Shown here: one piece after another, positions 36,501 to 43,963 of the stretch
Numbering within the stretch: the stretch's first letter is position 1
Layout: every line of letters begins with the position of its first letter
Source of the DNA: Paradesertivirga sp965650335
Lineage (GTDB): Bacteria > Bacteroidota > Bacteroidia > Sphingobacteriales > Sphingobacteriaceae
Reading direction: 5' to 3'
DNA: 64,000 nt
Assembly: GCA_965650335.1 (NCBI GenBank)
Contig: CBFGOI010000006.1
Span: 1-64,000 of the forward strand
Made by a program: the position numbers and the translations under genes
The notes under the pieces: generated by a model
The model's input: only the letters and a program-made list of their open reading frames with translations
What the model was told of the DNA's origin: nothing
Database searches by the model: none

Positions 36501-37632
36501 CCTGATATCTGGTGAATTCTTTAGTTCTTGGGTTGAATTTGTTTAATCCTCCACCATCAGTTCCAATCCAGATATTTCCTTTATTATCTTCACATAAGGA
36601 AGCTATATTGTTATTGCTTAAACTATTTTGCGATGCCAGATTGCTTCTATAGGTGTCAAAATTTCGTTCAGTTAATAAATTTACACCGCCTGCATAAGTA
36701 CTTATCCAAAATTTTTTGTTCCGGTCTATATAAATGTTAGTTACAGAATTCGAGCTTAAGCTTTCCGGATCTCCTGTATGATGCGTGTAATTGTAAACCT
36801 TAGTTCTGGCTTTATCTATAACATAAAGGCCTTTGTTCACTGTTCCAGCCCAAATTCTTCCGTATTCATCCTCAATGAAATGGGTAATGATGGCATTTAA
36901 TTGAGACTTTTTGAGAAAAGGCACCAGCTTATTTTCTTTTGTGGAATAGCTATAAATGCCGGTAAGAGTTGCGAATAGGATATTATGATCACGATCTTCT
37001 ATTATTGAGGTAACACCTTTTACAGGGATATCTTTTCGCTCAGTTAGTCTTTTTAGTTTCGTATCATAGTTGTAAATAAAGTTCTCTCTGGTAACCATCC
37101 AGCAAATTCCCCGGGAGTCAATATACAAGGCCGTTATTTCATCATCCTTTACAAATCCGAAGAGGTACCGGAATTTTTTATCATTCTTGCCTTTTGCATA
37201 CACATTTGTGCTGGCGGATGTATAAAGCGTTCTATCTTTATCTTCAATTAGATTAATTACCCTAGATGATCTTTTAATTTCTGTATGGTTAATGAATGAG
37301 TTGGTATTTCTGTCATACCTACAAAGCCCCGAAGCGGTGCAAATCCAAAGGTCTTTATTAGAATCTTCAAAAATTCGAAAAATTTCATTCTGTGGCAAAC
37401 TGCTGGAATCGTTTAAACGATGTTTAAATACTTTACAGGAATAACCATCGTATCTGTTTAAGCCATTCTCTGTGCCGATCCATATAAATCCCAGATAGTC
37501 TTGTAAGGTGGTTTTAGCGTGACTGTTTGATAAGCCTTCAAGCACGGAAATGTGGTTGAATCTATAATTGTAGGTTTGGCAGACCCCCCAAACAGGGAAA
37601 ACCAGAAATATTATGAAAAGATTTTTTAGCAT
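33535..37632 (-). CDS. Hybrid histidine kinase: propeller sensor, two receivers, no DNA-binding output
   Basis: A 1365-residue membrane sensor. After a signal peptide, about 14 repeats of the two-component regulator propeller (FIWIGTENGLNRYDG, IWIGTDGGGLNKFNP) fill residues 25-680 as a periplasmic double propeller. A Y_Y_Y domain follows (about 690-765), then a membrane span (WWFRLLSFLAIVSGIYLFF), a coiled coil and a HisKA domain with SHEIRTPMNGV (His about 868). The HATPase has TGIGIP and GTGLGLVI. Two receivers follow with acceptor Asp about 1155 (ITDMKMP) and about 1296 (LMDVQMP); KP signatures confirm both. No HTH or HPt domain is present, so the signal must pass to a separate protein. 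The divergent T9SS cassette is the nearest transcription unit. Confidence 0.93.
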   Translation of the reverse strand: MLKNLFIIFLVFPVWGVCQTYNYRFNHISVLEGLSNSHAKTTLQDYLGFIWIGTENGLNRYDGYSCKVFKHRLNDSSSLPQNEIFRIFEDSNKDLWICTASGLCRYDRNTNSFINHTEIKRSSRVINLIEDKDRTLYTSASTNVYAKGKNDKKFRYLFGFVKDDEITALYIDSRGICWMVTRENFIYNYDTKLKRLTERKDIPVKGVTSIIEDRDHNILFATLTGIYSYSTKENKLVPFLKKSQLNAIITHFIEDEYGRIWAGTVNKGLYVIDKARTKVYNYTHHTGDPESLSSNSVTNIYIDRNKKFWISTYAGGVNLLTERNFDTYRSNLASQNSLSNNNIASLCEDNKGNIWIGTDGGGLNKFNPRTKEFTRYQASPAIANTISTNVITSILIDKKGAMWLGYWDGGFDHYNPVTNKFTHYRKTDKNGPGKDLIDPNVMYLFEDKLGNIWIETLGGLMLFDQKANRLINYPAGEYGRDMYIIDMLDARDGNLYLASWGGLQILDRKSNKRIKFTHNEKDPRSICNDKLYTVTEDRRGRIWIGTSDGLSSFDKKSQKFTNIYVKDGLPSDIIYGIYEDKKGNLWLSTNNGICSYNPETKAIKTYDISDGIQDNEFKMNAHLKLKNGDLVFGGINGFTIFNPEKITKNKNPPPVVFTDFQIFNSSVNSSDPQSPLKTDISLTKEITLNHHQSVFTLEFSALNFISQQKNQYAYILEGFEKNWNKASKNRRATYTNLDPGEYIFRVRASNNDGVWNMAGNSIKIIITPPFWLTWWFRLLSFLAIVSGIYLFFKYRTSQITAQKEELEKVVTERTEQVVSQSEHLQQLNEELQVQAEELKLKSDLEQQAREEAVKANQAKSAFLATMSHEIRTPMNGVLGMSSLLCATQLDDEQRDYAETIRNSGEALLSVINDILDFSKIESGNMDLDPHHFDLRKCIEEVMDLFASKAAQIGIDLVYQIDYQVSPSLFADSLRLRQVLINLIGNAIKFTKKGEVFLGVNLINRNQDDLEIGFEIKDTGIGIPQDKLDRLFKAFSQVDSSTTRQYGGTGLGLVICERLIKLMGGEIKVKSEEGRGSTFSFNIHCKTGEQSIRHHVNLEFSGEGKKVLIVDDNETNLQILRIQLERWKISTVTASSGERALEILNTEKNFDLVITDMKMPELDGIQLSKKIKEADPMQKIILLSSIGDESPKKSGALFAAVLTKPVKQQQLLKVIQLELKQISQPEPIHEDKQASLLSEEFAVKYPLNILIAEDNLINQKLIIKVLNKLGYKPDLANNGEEVLEMLEKEAYEVVLMDVQMPVLDGISATRRIRSNFDRQPVIIAMTANAMAEDREECISAGMNDYISKPINMEELVNVLKKTSLAK

Positions 37633-38199
37633 AAGGAAATGGTGTTTTCGTAGAATAGCTCATTATATTATTAAATTTATGATTATTTGTTTAATTGATA
37701 AAGGTATAACACCCTAAAAAATGATGTGCTTGCTTAGAAAATATGAAATTTGTTAAAAATAATTTTTAGATAGCTATGCCTTCATTTGATGAACGGGGCC
37801 ATGTCATTAAATAAATGGTTGGTGGCGTTCTTTTTTAAAATCGCAAAATCTTCTCCACCTTCCGACCTTGGCTTATTCATCTACCAATTTGTCCAGTAAT
37901 GAGGCTGTTCGGCATATAAGAAAGTCCGAGCGTTTTAGTCTTATCCGACAAGAAGTTTTCAGCAGTTCTTGGAACTTGTTGGTTTGTTTCCTGACATTCT
38001 TTGAAGCATGATTAAAATTTGTCACCTGGCGTAATATATGCCCGATATGTACAACTTTCTCTACGGTAATGCGTACAACAAATAACTTATCGATTAATTG
38101 AATCTTACAAGGTTCACTTATTACAAGAGTTCATAATACTCAGAGGCGCCTTCTAAACCTTTCGGCGCTAATGTTTCAGATTACCTCATTGCCCCACGT
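37633..38199. promoter_or_regulatory. Divergent region between the hybrid kinase and T9SS cassette
   Basis: 567 bases without a gene-like frame. Promoters for both directions should lie here. Near 38143-38167 a GC-rich inverted pair (GCGCC with GGCGC) forms a short hairpin about 35 bases before the CHU_C gene and could lie in its leader. No confident -33/-7 promoter pair was identified. Confidence 0.4.
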
Positions 38200-38715
38200 A
38201 TGATAAAAAAATTATGTGCATTAGTGTTTGTTTTATCGTTTCTGATTATGATAAAGAGTGCTACGGCTCAAACTGTAGAATCAGCCACCATCAACTCCAC
38301 GGGTAAGTCGTTTGTTCAAGAAGATATGATTTTTGAATGGAACATAGGTGAACTAGCATTGGTCGAAACTATGTTCAATAGTAAATGGATTATTACAAAT
38401 GGCCTGTTGCAGCCACTTTCTCCAGCGTTTTTTATAACTGATGGATTTGTTTTGGCTCCGAATAATATACTTACAGCCAATGGCGACGGAAAGAATGATG
38501 CCTGGATTGTCAAAGATATTGAAAAATACCCCGACAATGAGGTAACCATTTTCGACCGCGCCGGCCGGGTTGTGTATCACATCAAAAATTATCAAAATAC
38601 CTGGACTGGCCCCGTTAATAATCCCCTTATTCAAGACACGTACTATTATATTATAAAGCTTAAAAAGGATGGTAAGTCAGGCATTGTAAAAGGCTTCATT
38701 ACCATTTTAAATTAA
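38200..38715 (+). CDS. Small secreted protein with T9SS type B (CHU_C) sorting domain
   Basis: A 171-residue protein with signal peptide (ending KSATAQ, residue 24). Residues 25-80 form a short domain (FEWNIGELALVETM, ITNGLLQPL) frequently joined to sorting domains in Bacteroidota. Residues about 85-171 are the gliding-motility-associated C-terminal domain: NNILTANGDGKNDAWIVKDI, YPDNEVTIFDRAGRVVYHI, YQNTWTG, DTYYYIIKL. Type B domains direct export through the T9SS and rely on a PorP/SprF partner, which is encoded two genes downstream. The protein is almost nothing but the sorting domain, so it may serve as a cap, anchor or carrier. First gene of a three-gene operon. Confidence 0.88.
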   Translation: MIKKLCALVFVLSFLIMIKSATAQTVESATINSTGKSFVQEDMIFEWNIGELALVETMFNSKWIITNGLLQPLSPAFFITDGFVLAPNNILTANGDGKNDAWIVKDIEKYPDNEVTIFDRAGRVVYHIKNYQNTWTGPVNNPLIQDTYYYIIKLKKDGKSGIVKGFITILN

Positions 38716-38732
38716 AAATTAGACGAATATCT

Positions 38733-41700
38733 ATGATTTCACTTTACAAAATACCATTTTTATCCATTGTATTTACATTAATCTGTGCCGGTTCAATTGC
38801 TCAGCAGCTGCCCCAGATCAATTACCAGGGTGTTGCCCGAAAAGCCGATGGAAGTCCTGTTTCAGAGCAACCAATTAAATTAAGGCTTACCATTCTTGAC
38901 GGAAGTGCAAGTGGCAGCAATGTGTATTCTGAAACACGTCAGGTAAGTACTAATAAATTTGGCCTGTTCACCGTTGTAATTGGAAGTTCGGGGTCTGTTT
39001 CACAAAACGGGACATTATCAGCTGTAAACTGGGCTACCGGCAATAAATTTTTGCAGGTAGAAATAGATCCCCAGGGAGGGAACAACTTCACAAATATGGG
39101 AAGTTCCCAGTTGCAAGCAGTCCCTTACGCTATTTATGCGACCAGTGCAAGCCCTTCAGGCAATGCGGGTGGTGATTTAGGCGGAACATTTCCAAATCCT
39201 ACAGTTACTAAACTTCAGGGCTTCGCTTTAAGTAATGCTGCACCGGGTAACGGACAGATACTTAAGTGGAACGGAAGTGCCTGGATTCCCAGTGATGTTG
39301 TTTCGGCCACAGGAACGACTATCTCTGGGACATCACCCATAACATCGGTGATGCAGGGAGCAAATGCAAGTGTATCGATAAGCAAAGCGGATGCTGCGAC
39401 GGATGGGTATTTAAGCAAAGCAGATTGGCAAACCTTTAAGGATAAGGCAACCATACCCTATGTAGATGCAGCTATATTGACCAATAGTAATTTAATAACA
39501 GCAGAAACTACCCGGGCAACCGCAGCTGAAAGCTTAAAAGAAGATTCGAACAATAAGAGCATAGACGGAACCCTGGCTTCAAATTCGGATCTGAAATTCC
39601 CTACTGAGAAAGCTACAAAAACCTACGTGGATGTGGCAATAAGCACAAATGCCACACTCGATGCGAGTTTAACTATCAAAGGTAAAATACAATTAGCCGG
39701 CGATTTAAGCGGAACATCGGCATTGCCGGTTATAGGAGACGGAAAAATAACGACCGCTAAAATTTTAGACGGGAGTGTAACAGACCCAAAAATTGCGGGC
39801 GGAATCAGTGCATCCAAAGTTGGGCTGGGAAATGTAGATAACACTTCCGATTTACTCAAGCCAGTTTCTACTGCTACCCAAACTGCCTTAGATTCAAAAG
39901 CTTCAGTAGCTGATTTAGCCTTGAAAGCTCCGTTGGCCTCGCCAACTTTTACCGGCACGGTGTCTGGAATCACAGCCGCGATGGTGGGGTTAGGAAATTC
40001 AGATAATACCAGCGATGTAAATAAACCTATATCTAATGCAACTCAGACAGCGCTGGATTCAAAAGCGAGTAATACGGATTTAGTCTTGAAAGCTCCATTG
40101 GCCTCACCAGCATTTACAGGTACAGTTTCTGGGATTACGGCTTCCATGGTTGGCTTGGCAAACGTTGATAATACCACAGATTTGTTGAAACCCATTTCAA
40201 CAGCCACCCAAACGGCTTTGGATGCAAAAGCCAGCAACACAGATTTAGCATCAAAAGCTCCTCTGGCATCACCAACATTCACCGGTACAGTTTCCGGGAT
40301 TACGGCTTCCATGGTTGGATTGGCCAATGTTGATAATACAACAGATTTATTGAAACCAGTTTCAACAGCCACCCAGACAGCTTTAGATTTAAAAGCACCA
40401 TTAGCATCCCCAACTTTTACAGGAACAGTTGCAGGGATTAGCAAATCTATGGTTGGTTTGGCCAATGTCGATAATACAACAGATTTATTAAAGCCAGTTT
40501 CAACATCCACCCAAACGGCTCTGGATGCAAAAGCCAGCAACACAGATTTAGCATCAAAAGCTCCTCTGGCATCACCAACATTCACCGGTACAGTTTCCGG
40601 GATTACGGCTTCCATGGTTGGATTGGCCAATGTTGATAATACAACAGATTTATTAAAACCAGTTTCAACAGCCACTCAAACGGCTTTAGATTTAAAAGCA
40701 CCATTAGCATCCCCAACTTTTACAGGAACGGTTTCAGGAATTAGCAAGTCAATGGTTGGCTTGGCAAACGTTGATAACACCACAGATTTATTGAAACCAG
40801 TTTCAACCGCAACCCAAACCGCTTTAGATTTAAAAGCAACTCTGGCATCTCCAACTCTTACGGGGACGCCGCTGGCGCCAACGGCTACTGCAGGAACAAA
40901 CACAACGCAACTTGCTACGACCGCATTCGTAACTTCTGCAGTAGCAGCCGGCGCATCGTCTTCGGTTTTTGTAGACTTAAGCACCAATCAAACTGTAGCT
41001 GGAACCAAAACATTTAGCGCCGATTTAGTTGCCAACGGTTTAACCATCGGACGTGGGTTGGGAGCCATTGCCAGCAATACAGCTTTGGGCAACCAGGCAT
41101 TAAAAGCCAACACCACGGGCTTTGATAATTCTGCTGTCGGCGAGTCAAGCCTTTATACCAATACCGCAGGCGCGAGAAATACGGCAACCGGCAAACAATC
41201 GCTTTATGCGAATAATGGGAACGATAATACGGCAACCGGTTATCTGACATTACAAAGTAATACAACGGGTTCTTACAACTCTGGTGTTGGATCCGAGACG
41301 CTTATCACAAATACAGCAGGCGGTTATAATACAGCCATGGGCGCTCTATCCTTGAGGTCAAATACTTCAGGAAATAACAATACCGCAACAGGCTATAACA
41401 GTCTTTATGCGAATACAACAGGCGGGGGCAACAGTGCAATAGGATATAATACACTTCCCAGTAATACCACCGGTACATATAATACTGCGTTGGGAACTCA
41501 GGCCTTAGAACAGAGCAATACTGCCAATCAAAATACCGCAATCGGAGTGGCTGCTATTGATCGAAATACAACAGGTGGCAGTAACGCTGTATTAGGTGCA
41601 TTTGCCGGACGTTATGAAAGCGATGGCTCTACTTATAATACCTTAATATCTAATTCCGTATTAATAGGAGCCGAAACCAAACCTAGTGCAAGTGGTGAAA

Positions 41701-42746
41701 CAAACCAAATAGTTATAGGATATCAAGCCAAAGGAAATGGTTCAAATACCGTTCAGCTAGGCAATACGAGCATTACCGATGTTAAAACCAGCGGAAGTGT
41801 AACTGCAGCCGGGTATAAAATTGCCAGTGGCACCTCTTCGCAATTTTTAAAGGCAGATGGAAGTGTTGATGCCAGCACTTATCTGCCTTTGGGCGGCGGT
41901 ACGTTAACCGGGGCATTAAATGGCACTTCAGCATCTTTTACAAGTGATATTTCCACTAATGGAATTCCTATTGGAAGAGGTGCTGGTTCAAACGTTGCCA
42001 ATCTTGTAATTGGTGCAGGTGCTTTTGGAGGTAACACAAGCGGAGTAAGCAATATTATCATCGGGCGGCAGGCTGCTGCAAGTTCAACATCAGCCTCTTA
42101 TAATACCATCGTGGGAGATGGTGCGGTGTATTATAATGACGTGAACCAGGCGATTACTGCCTTCGGCTGGCATGCTTTGCATGCAGAAAAAGGAGCCGGA
42201 AACACGGCTATCGGATATGAAACAGGAGCAAGGGGAGCAATAGCAAGTTCCTTAACAAACTCGACCTTCTTAGGCAGATCAGCTTCCGCGGGCGCTGGTA
42301 CCATCGATAACGCAACAGCAATTGGCTACGGAGCCTCCGTAACAGCAAGTAACACCATTCAGTTGGGTAACACCAGTATCACCGATGTTAAAACAAGCGG
42401 GACAATTACCGCAGGTGGAATTTCAAATACTCCTGTTATTGCTAAAACCTTTGAGGCAAGCGGTATAACCTTGTCTTCGTCATATTCTGGCAGTATTATA
42501 TATACTCAAAATGCTGCACTACCAGCCTTTCCGGAAGATCTGCCCGATGGCTTTAATTGTGTGATTATAAACTATTCTAATTTTAATTTTACCACGAATA
42601 CGCTCGCCAGTACCAAGTTTTACACTGTAACAACTGGCAATACAGGGGCTGCCACTTTTTCAATTCCTACTGGCGGCACTGTCCATATAAATGTGGTCAC
42701 TATTGAAGGAGTAAAAAGGTACTATGTAAATGGAAATTTGTTATGA
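38733..42746 (+). CDS. Giant repetitive fibre-like surface protein
   Basis: A 1337-residue secreted protein with a signal peptide ending CAGSIAQ. Residues 25-140 are a domain common in Bacteroidota fibre proteins (INYQGVARKADGSPV, NFTNMGSSQLQAVPYAIYA). Residues about 361-710 hold seven tandem units of the phage-tail-fibre type (GLANVDNTTDLLKPVSTATQ). Residues about 780-960 and 1085-1220 carry NTA.G-type repeats (NTALGNQALKANTTG) resembling the left-handed parallel beta-roll of YadA heads, separated by SSQFLKADGSVDASTYL. The C-terminus is a small beta domain ending RYYVNGNLL; neither a T9SS type A/B sorting domain nor a peptidase S74 domain is visible. Likely a trimeric extracellular fibre or adhesin. 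Its stop overlaps the PorP/SprF start (ATGA). Confidence 0.82.
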   Translation: MISLYKIPFLSIVFTLICAGSIAQQLPQINYQGVARKADGSPVSEQPIKLRLTILDGSASGSNVYSETRQVSTNKFGLFTVVIGSSGSVSQNGTLSAVNWATGNKFLQVEIDPQGGNNFTNMGSSQLQAVPYAIYATSASPSGNAGGDLGGTFPNPTVTKLQGFALSNAAPGNGQILKWNGSAWIPSDVVSATGTTISGTSPITSVMQGANASVSISKADAATDGYLSKADWQTFKDKATIPYVDAAILTNSNLITAETTRATAAESLKEDSNNKSIDGTLASNSDLKFPTEKATKTYVDVAISTNATLDASLTIKGKIQLAGDLSGTSALPVIGDGKITTAKILDGSVTDPKIAGGISASKVGLGNVDNTSDLLKPVSTATQTALDSKASVADLALKAPLASPTFTGTVSGITAAMVGLGNSDNTSDVNKPISNATQTALDSKASNTDLVLKAPLASPAFTGTVSGITASMVGLANVDNTTDLLKPISTATQTALDAKASNTDLASKAPLASPTFTGTVSGITASMVGLANVDNTTDLLKPVSTATQTALDLKAPLASPTFTGTVAGISKSMVGLANVDNTTDLLKPVSTSTQTALDAKASNTDLASKAPLASPTFTGTVSGITASMVGLANVDNTTDLLKPVSTATQTALDLKAPLASPTFTGTVSGISKSMVGLANVDNTTDLLKPVSTATQTALDLKATLASPTLTGTPLAPTATAGTNTTQLATTAFVTSAVAAGASSSVFVDLSTNQTVAGTKTFSADLVANGLTIGRGLGAIASNTALGNQALKANTTGFDNSAVGESSLYTNTAGARNTATGKQSLYANNGNDNTATGYLTLQSNTTGSYNSGVGSETLITNTAGGYNTAMGALSLRSNTSGNNNTATGYNSLYANTTGGGNSAIGYNTLPSNTTGTYNTALGTQALEQSNTANQNTAIGVAAIDRNTTGGSNAVLGAFAGRYESDGSTYNTLISNSVLIGAETKPSASGETNQIVIGYQAKGNGSNTVQLGNTSITDVKTSGSVTAAGYKIASGTSSQFLKADGSVDASTYLPLGGGTLTGALNGTSASFTSDISTNGIPIGRGAGSNVANLVIGAGAFGGNTSGVSNIIIGRQAAASSTSASYNTIVGDGAVYYNDVNQAITAFGWHALHAEKGAGNTAIGYETGARGAIASSLTNSTFLGRSASAGAGTIDNATAIGYGASVTASNTIQLGNTSITDVKTSGTITAGGISNTPVIAKTFEASGITLSSSYSGSIIYTQNAALPAFPEDLPDGFNCVIINYSNFNFTTNTLASTKFYTVTTGNTGAATFSIPTGGTVHINVVTIEGVKRYYVNGNLL
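39816..40863 (+). repeat. Seven tandem coding repeats of 165 or 138 bp
   Basis: Units start at 39816, 39981, 40146, 40311, 40449, 40614 and 40752. Full units are 55 codons; units 4 and 6 are 46 codons because nine codons (ASNTDLASK type) are missing. Units 3+4 and 5+6 form a 303-bp higher-order duplication with long identical stretches (for example from 40221 compared with 40524). Confidence 0.9.
41068..41612 (+). repeat. YadA-like NTAxG coding repeats
   Basis: Degenerate repeats of about 23-25 codons with the pattern N-T-A-x-G-x-x-(S/A)-L-x-x-N-T-T/A-G. About seven or eight units, more diverged than the upstream tandem array. A weaker second block spans about 41995-42390. Confidence 0.75.
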
Positions 42747-43675
42747 GTAGCTCTTTTTTACTAAATTTTAGAGGGTTATTACATTCAGTTTTTTTTGTTA
42801 CAATTTTACTTTCAGGTGCTAACCCGGCCAGGGCCCAATTAAATCCGCTCGCAGGTATTTATTTTAGCAATCAGTATTTAGCTAATCCGGCTATAGCTGG
42901 CATTAAGCAAGGGCTTAATCTAAACTTAGGATATCGCCAGCAATGGTCTGCCTTTTCGGGTTCACCCAAAACACAGGCATTTACAGCCGATTATGGTACC
43001 GGAAAAAAGGTTGGTTTGGGTCTGAGTATTTACAATGATGAAGCCGGCCTTATTAAACGTACCCGAATGATGGGAACATACGCCTATCACCTTGCACTAA
43101 ACAAAAATCAGAGTTTGAACTTCGGTATTTCCTTTGGATTTATGGACCAGCGAATCTCCAACGAAACCGTTAAGGGCGATTTGAATGATAATTCAATAAG
43201 TACATTCAACGGCACGGAAACATATATGGATGGTGATTTTGGAGTGGCCTACACCAATTCCCAATTAACCATTCAAGCGACCATTCCGAATCTGAAGGGT
43301 TTCCTAAAAAAAGATGATTTAAATAGAGTAGGGGATCGGTCATCTTTCTTTTCTGCAATAAGCTATAAGTTTCATTTCCCAGAAGCAGTTAATGGATTTG
43401 GCATAGAGCCAAAACTCGTGTACAGAGCAGTAAAAGGCTACGATTATATTGCTGATTTAGGGGCGAATTTTACCATAGCCAATGGAAACGTAAGTATGAT
43501 GACGATTTATCATACCACTCAAAACGCTACCTTTGGTTTAGGGGCGGGTATAAAAACTCTCGGCTCGGTAAATGCTAATTATACTACCTCAACCTCCGCG
43601 GTTAGCCAGTATAGTAACGGAAATTTTCAAATAGCGCTCAAGCTTAATCTGATGCAAAAGGATAATAGTAAGTAA
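42743..43675 (+). CDS. PorP/SprF family T9SS outer-membrane protein
   Basis: A 310-residue predicted outer-membrane barrel with signal peptide (ending ANPARAQ). LNPLAGIYFSNQYLANPAIAG is the family's characteristic start, followed by YRQQWSAFSGSPKTQAFTADY and the barrel strands GVGLGLSIYNDEAG-type (GLGLSIYNDEAG). In Flavobacterium johnsoniae SprF is needed for secretion of the adhesin SprB with a type B sorting domain, so this protein probably handles the CHU_C protein and perhaps the repetitive fibre encoded just upstream. Start codon overlaps the previous stop (ATGA), which implies translational coupling. It ends 288 bases before a convergent GH43 gene. Confidence 0.92.
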   Translation: MSSSFLLNFRGLLHSVFFVTILLSGANPARAQLNPLAGIYFSNQYLANPAIAGIKQGLNLNLGYRQQWSAFSGSPKTQAFTADYGTGKKVGLGLSIYNDEAGLIKRTRMMGTYAYHLALNKNQSLNFGISFGFMDQRISNETVKGDLNDNSISTFNGTETYMDGDFGVAYTNSQLTIQATIPNLKGFLKKDDLNRVGDRSSFFSAISYKFHFPEAVNGFGIEPKLVYRAVKGYDYIADLGANFTIANGNVSMMTIYHTTQNATFGLGAGIKTLGSVNANYTTSTSAVSQYSNGNFQIALKLNLMQKDNSK

Positions 43676-43963
43676 AAAGGCCCGTCTGCCACTAACCTAA
43701 AGCGACTTGTTGGTCATCTAGCGCTTCTGCATTTCGATTCTTCAAAATTCGATTTTCAGGAAACACTGTATCCTCCAGAGGTAAAAATATCAGCATAGGG
43801 CCGATTAAGGCTATAGTTTTAACTTTTTTGATTTATTCAATGGAAGCAAAGCCTTTTCATTTTTTTAAAGCACCAGTGATTCTTGGGCTTTAACGATATT
43901 GGAATTTTACTGTATTTTCCGCTATCCAAAGGATCGAATTCGGTGAATTCTCTAAAAAAACTT

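Noticed and set aside
39816..40863. CRISPR-like array
   Set aside because: Repeat units are contiguous, in frame and coding, with no unique spacers and no cas genes.
40043..40987. Long reverse-strand frames opposite the fibre repeats
   Set aside because: They mirror the repetitive codon pattern of the forward gene and have no start context or recognisable product.
38733..42746. Phage tail fibre gene, evidence of a prophage
   Set aside because: The repeats resemble tail fibres, but the protein has a signal peptide and T9SS neighbours, and there are no phage structural, integrase or lysis genes.
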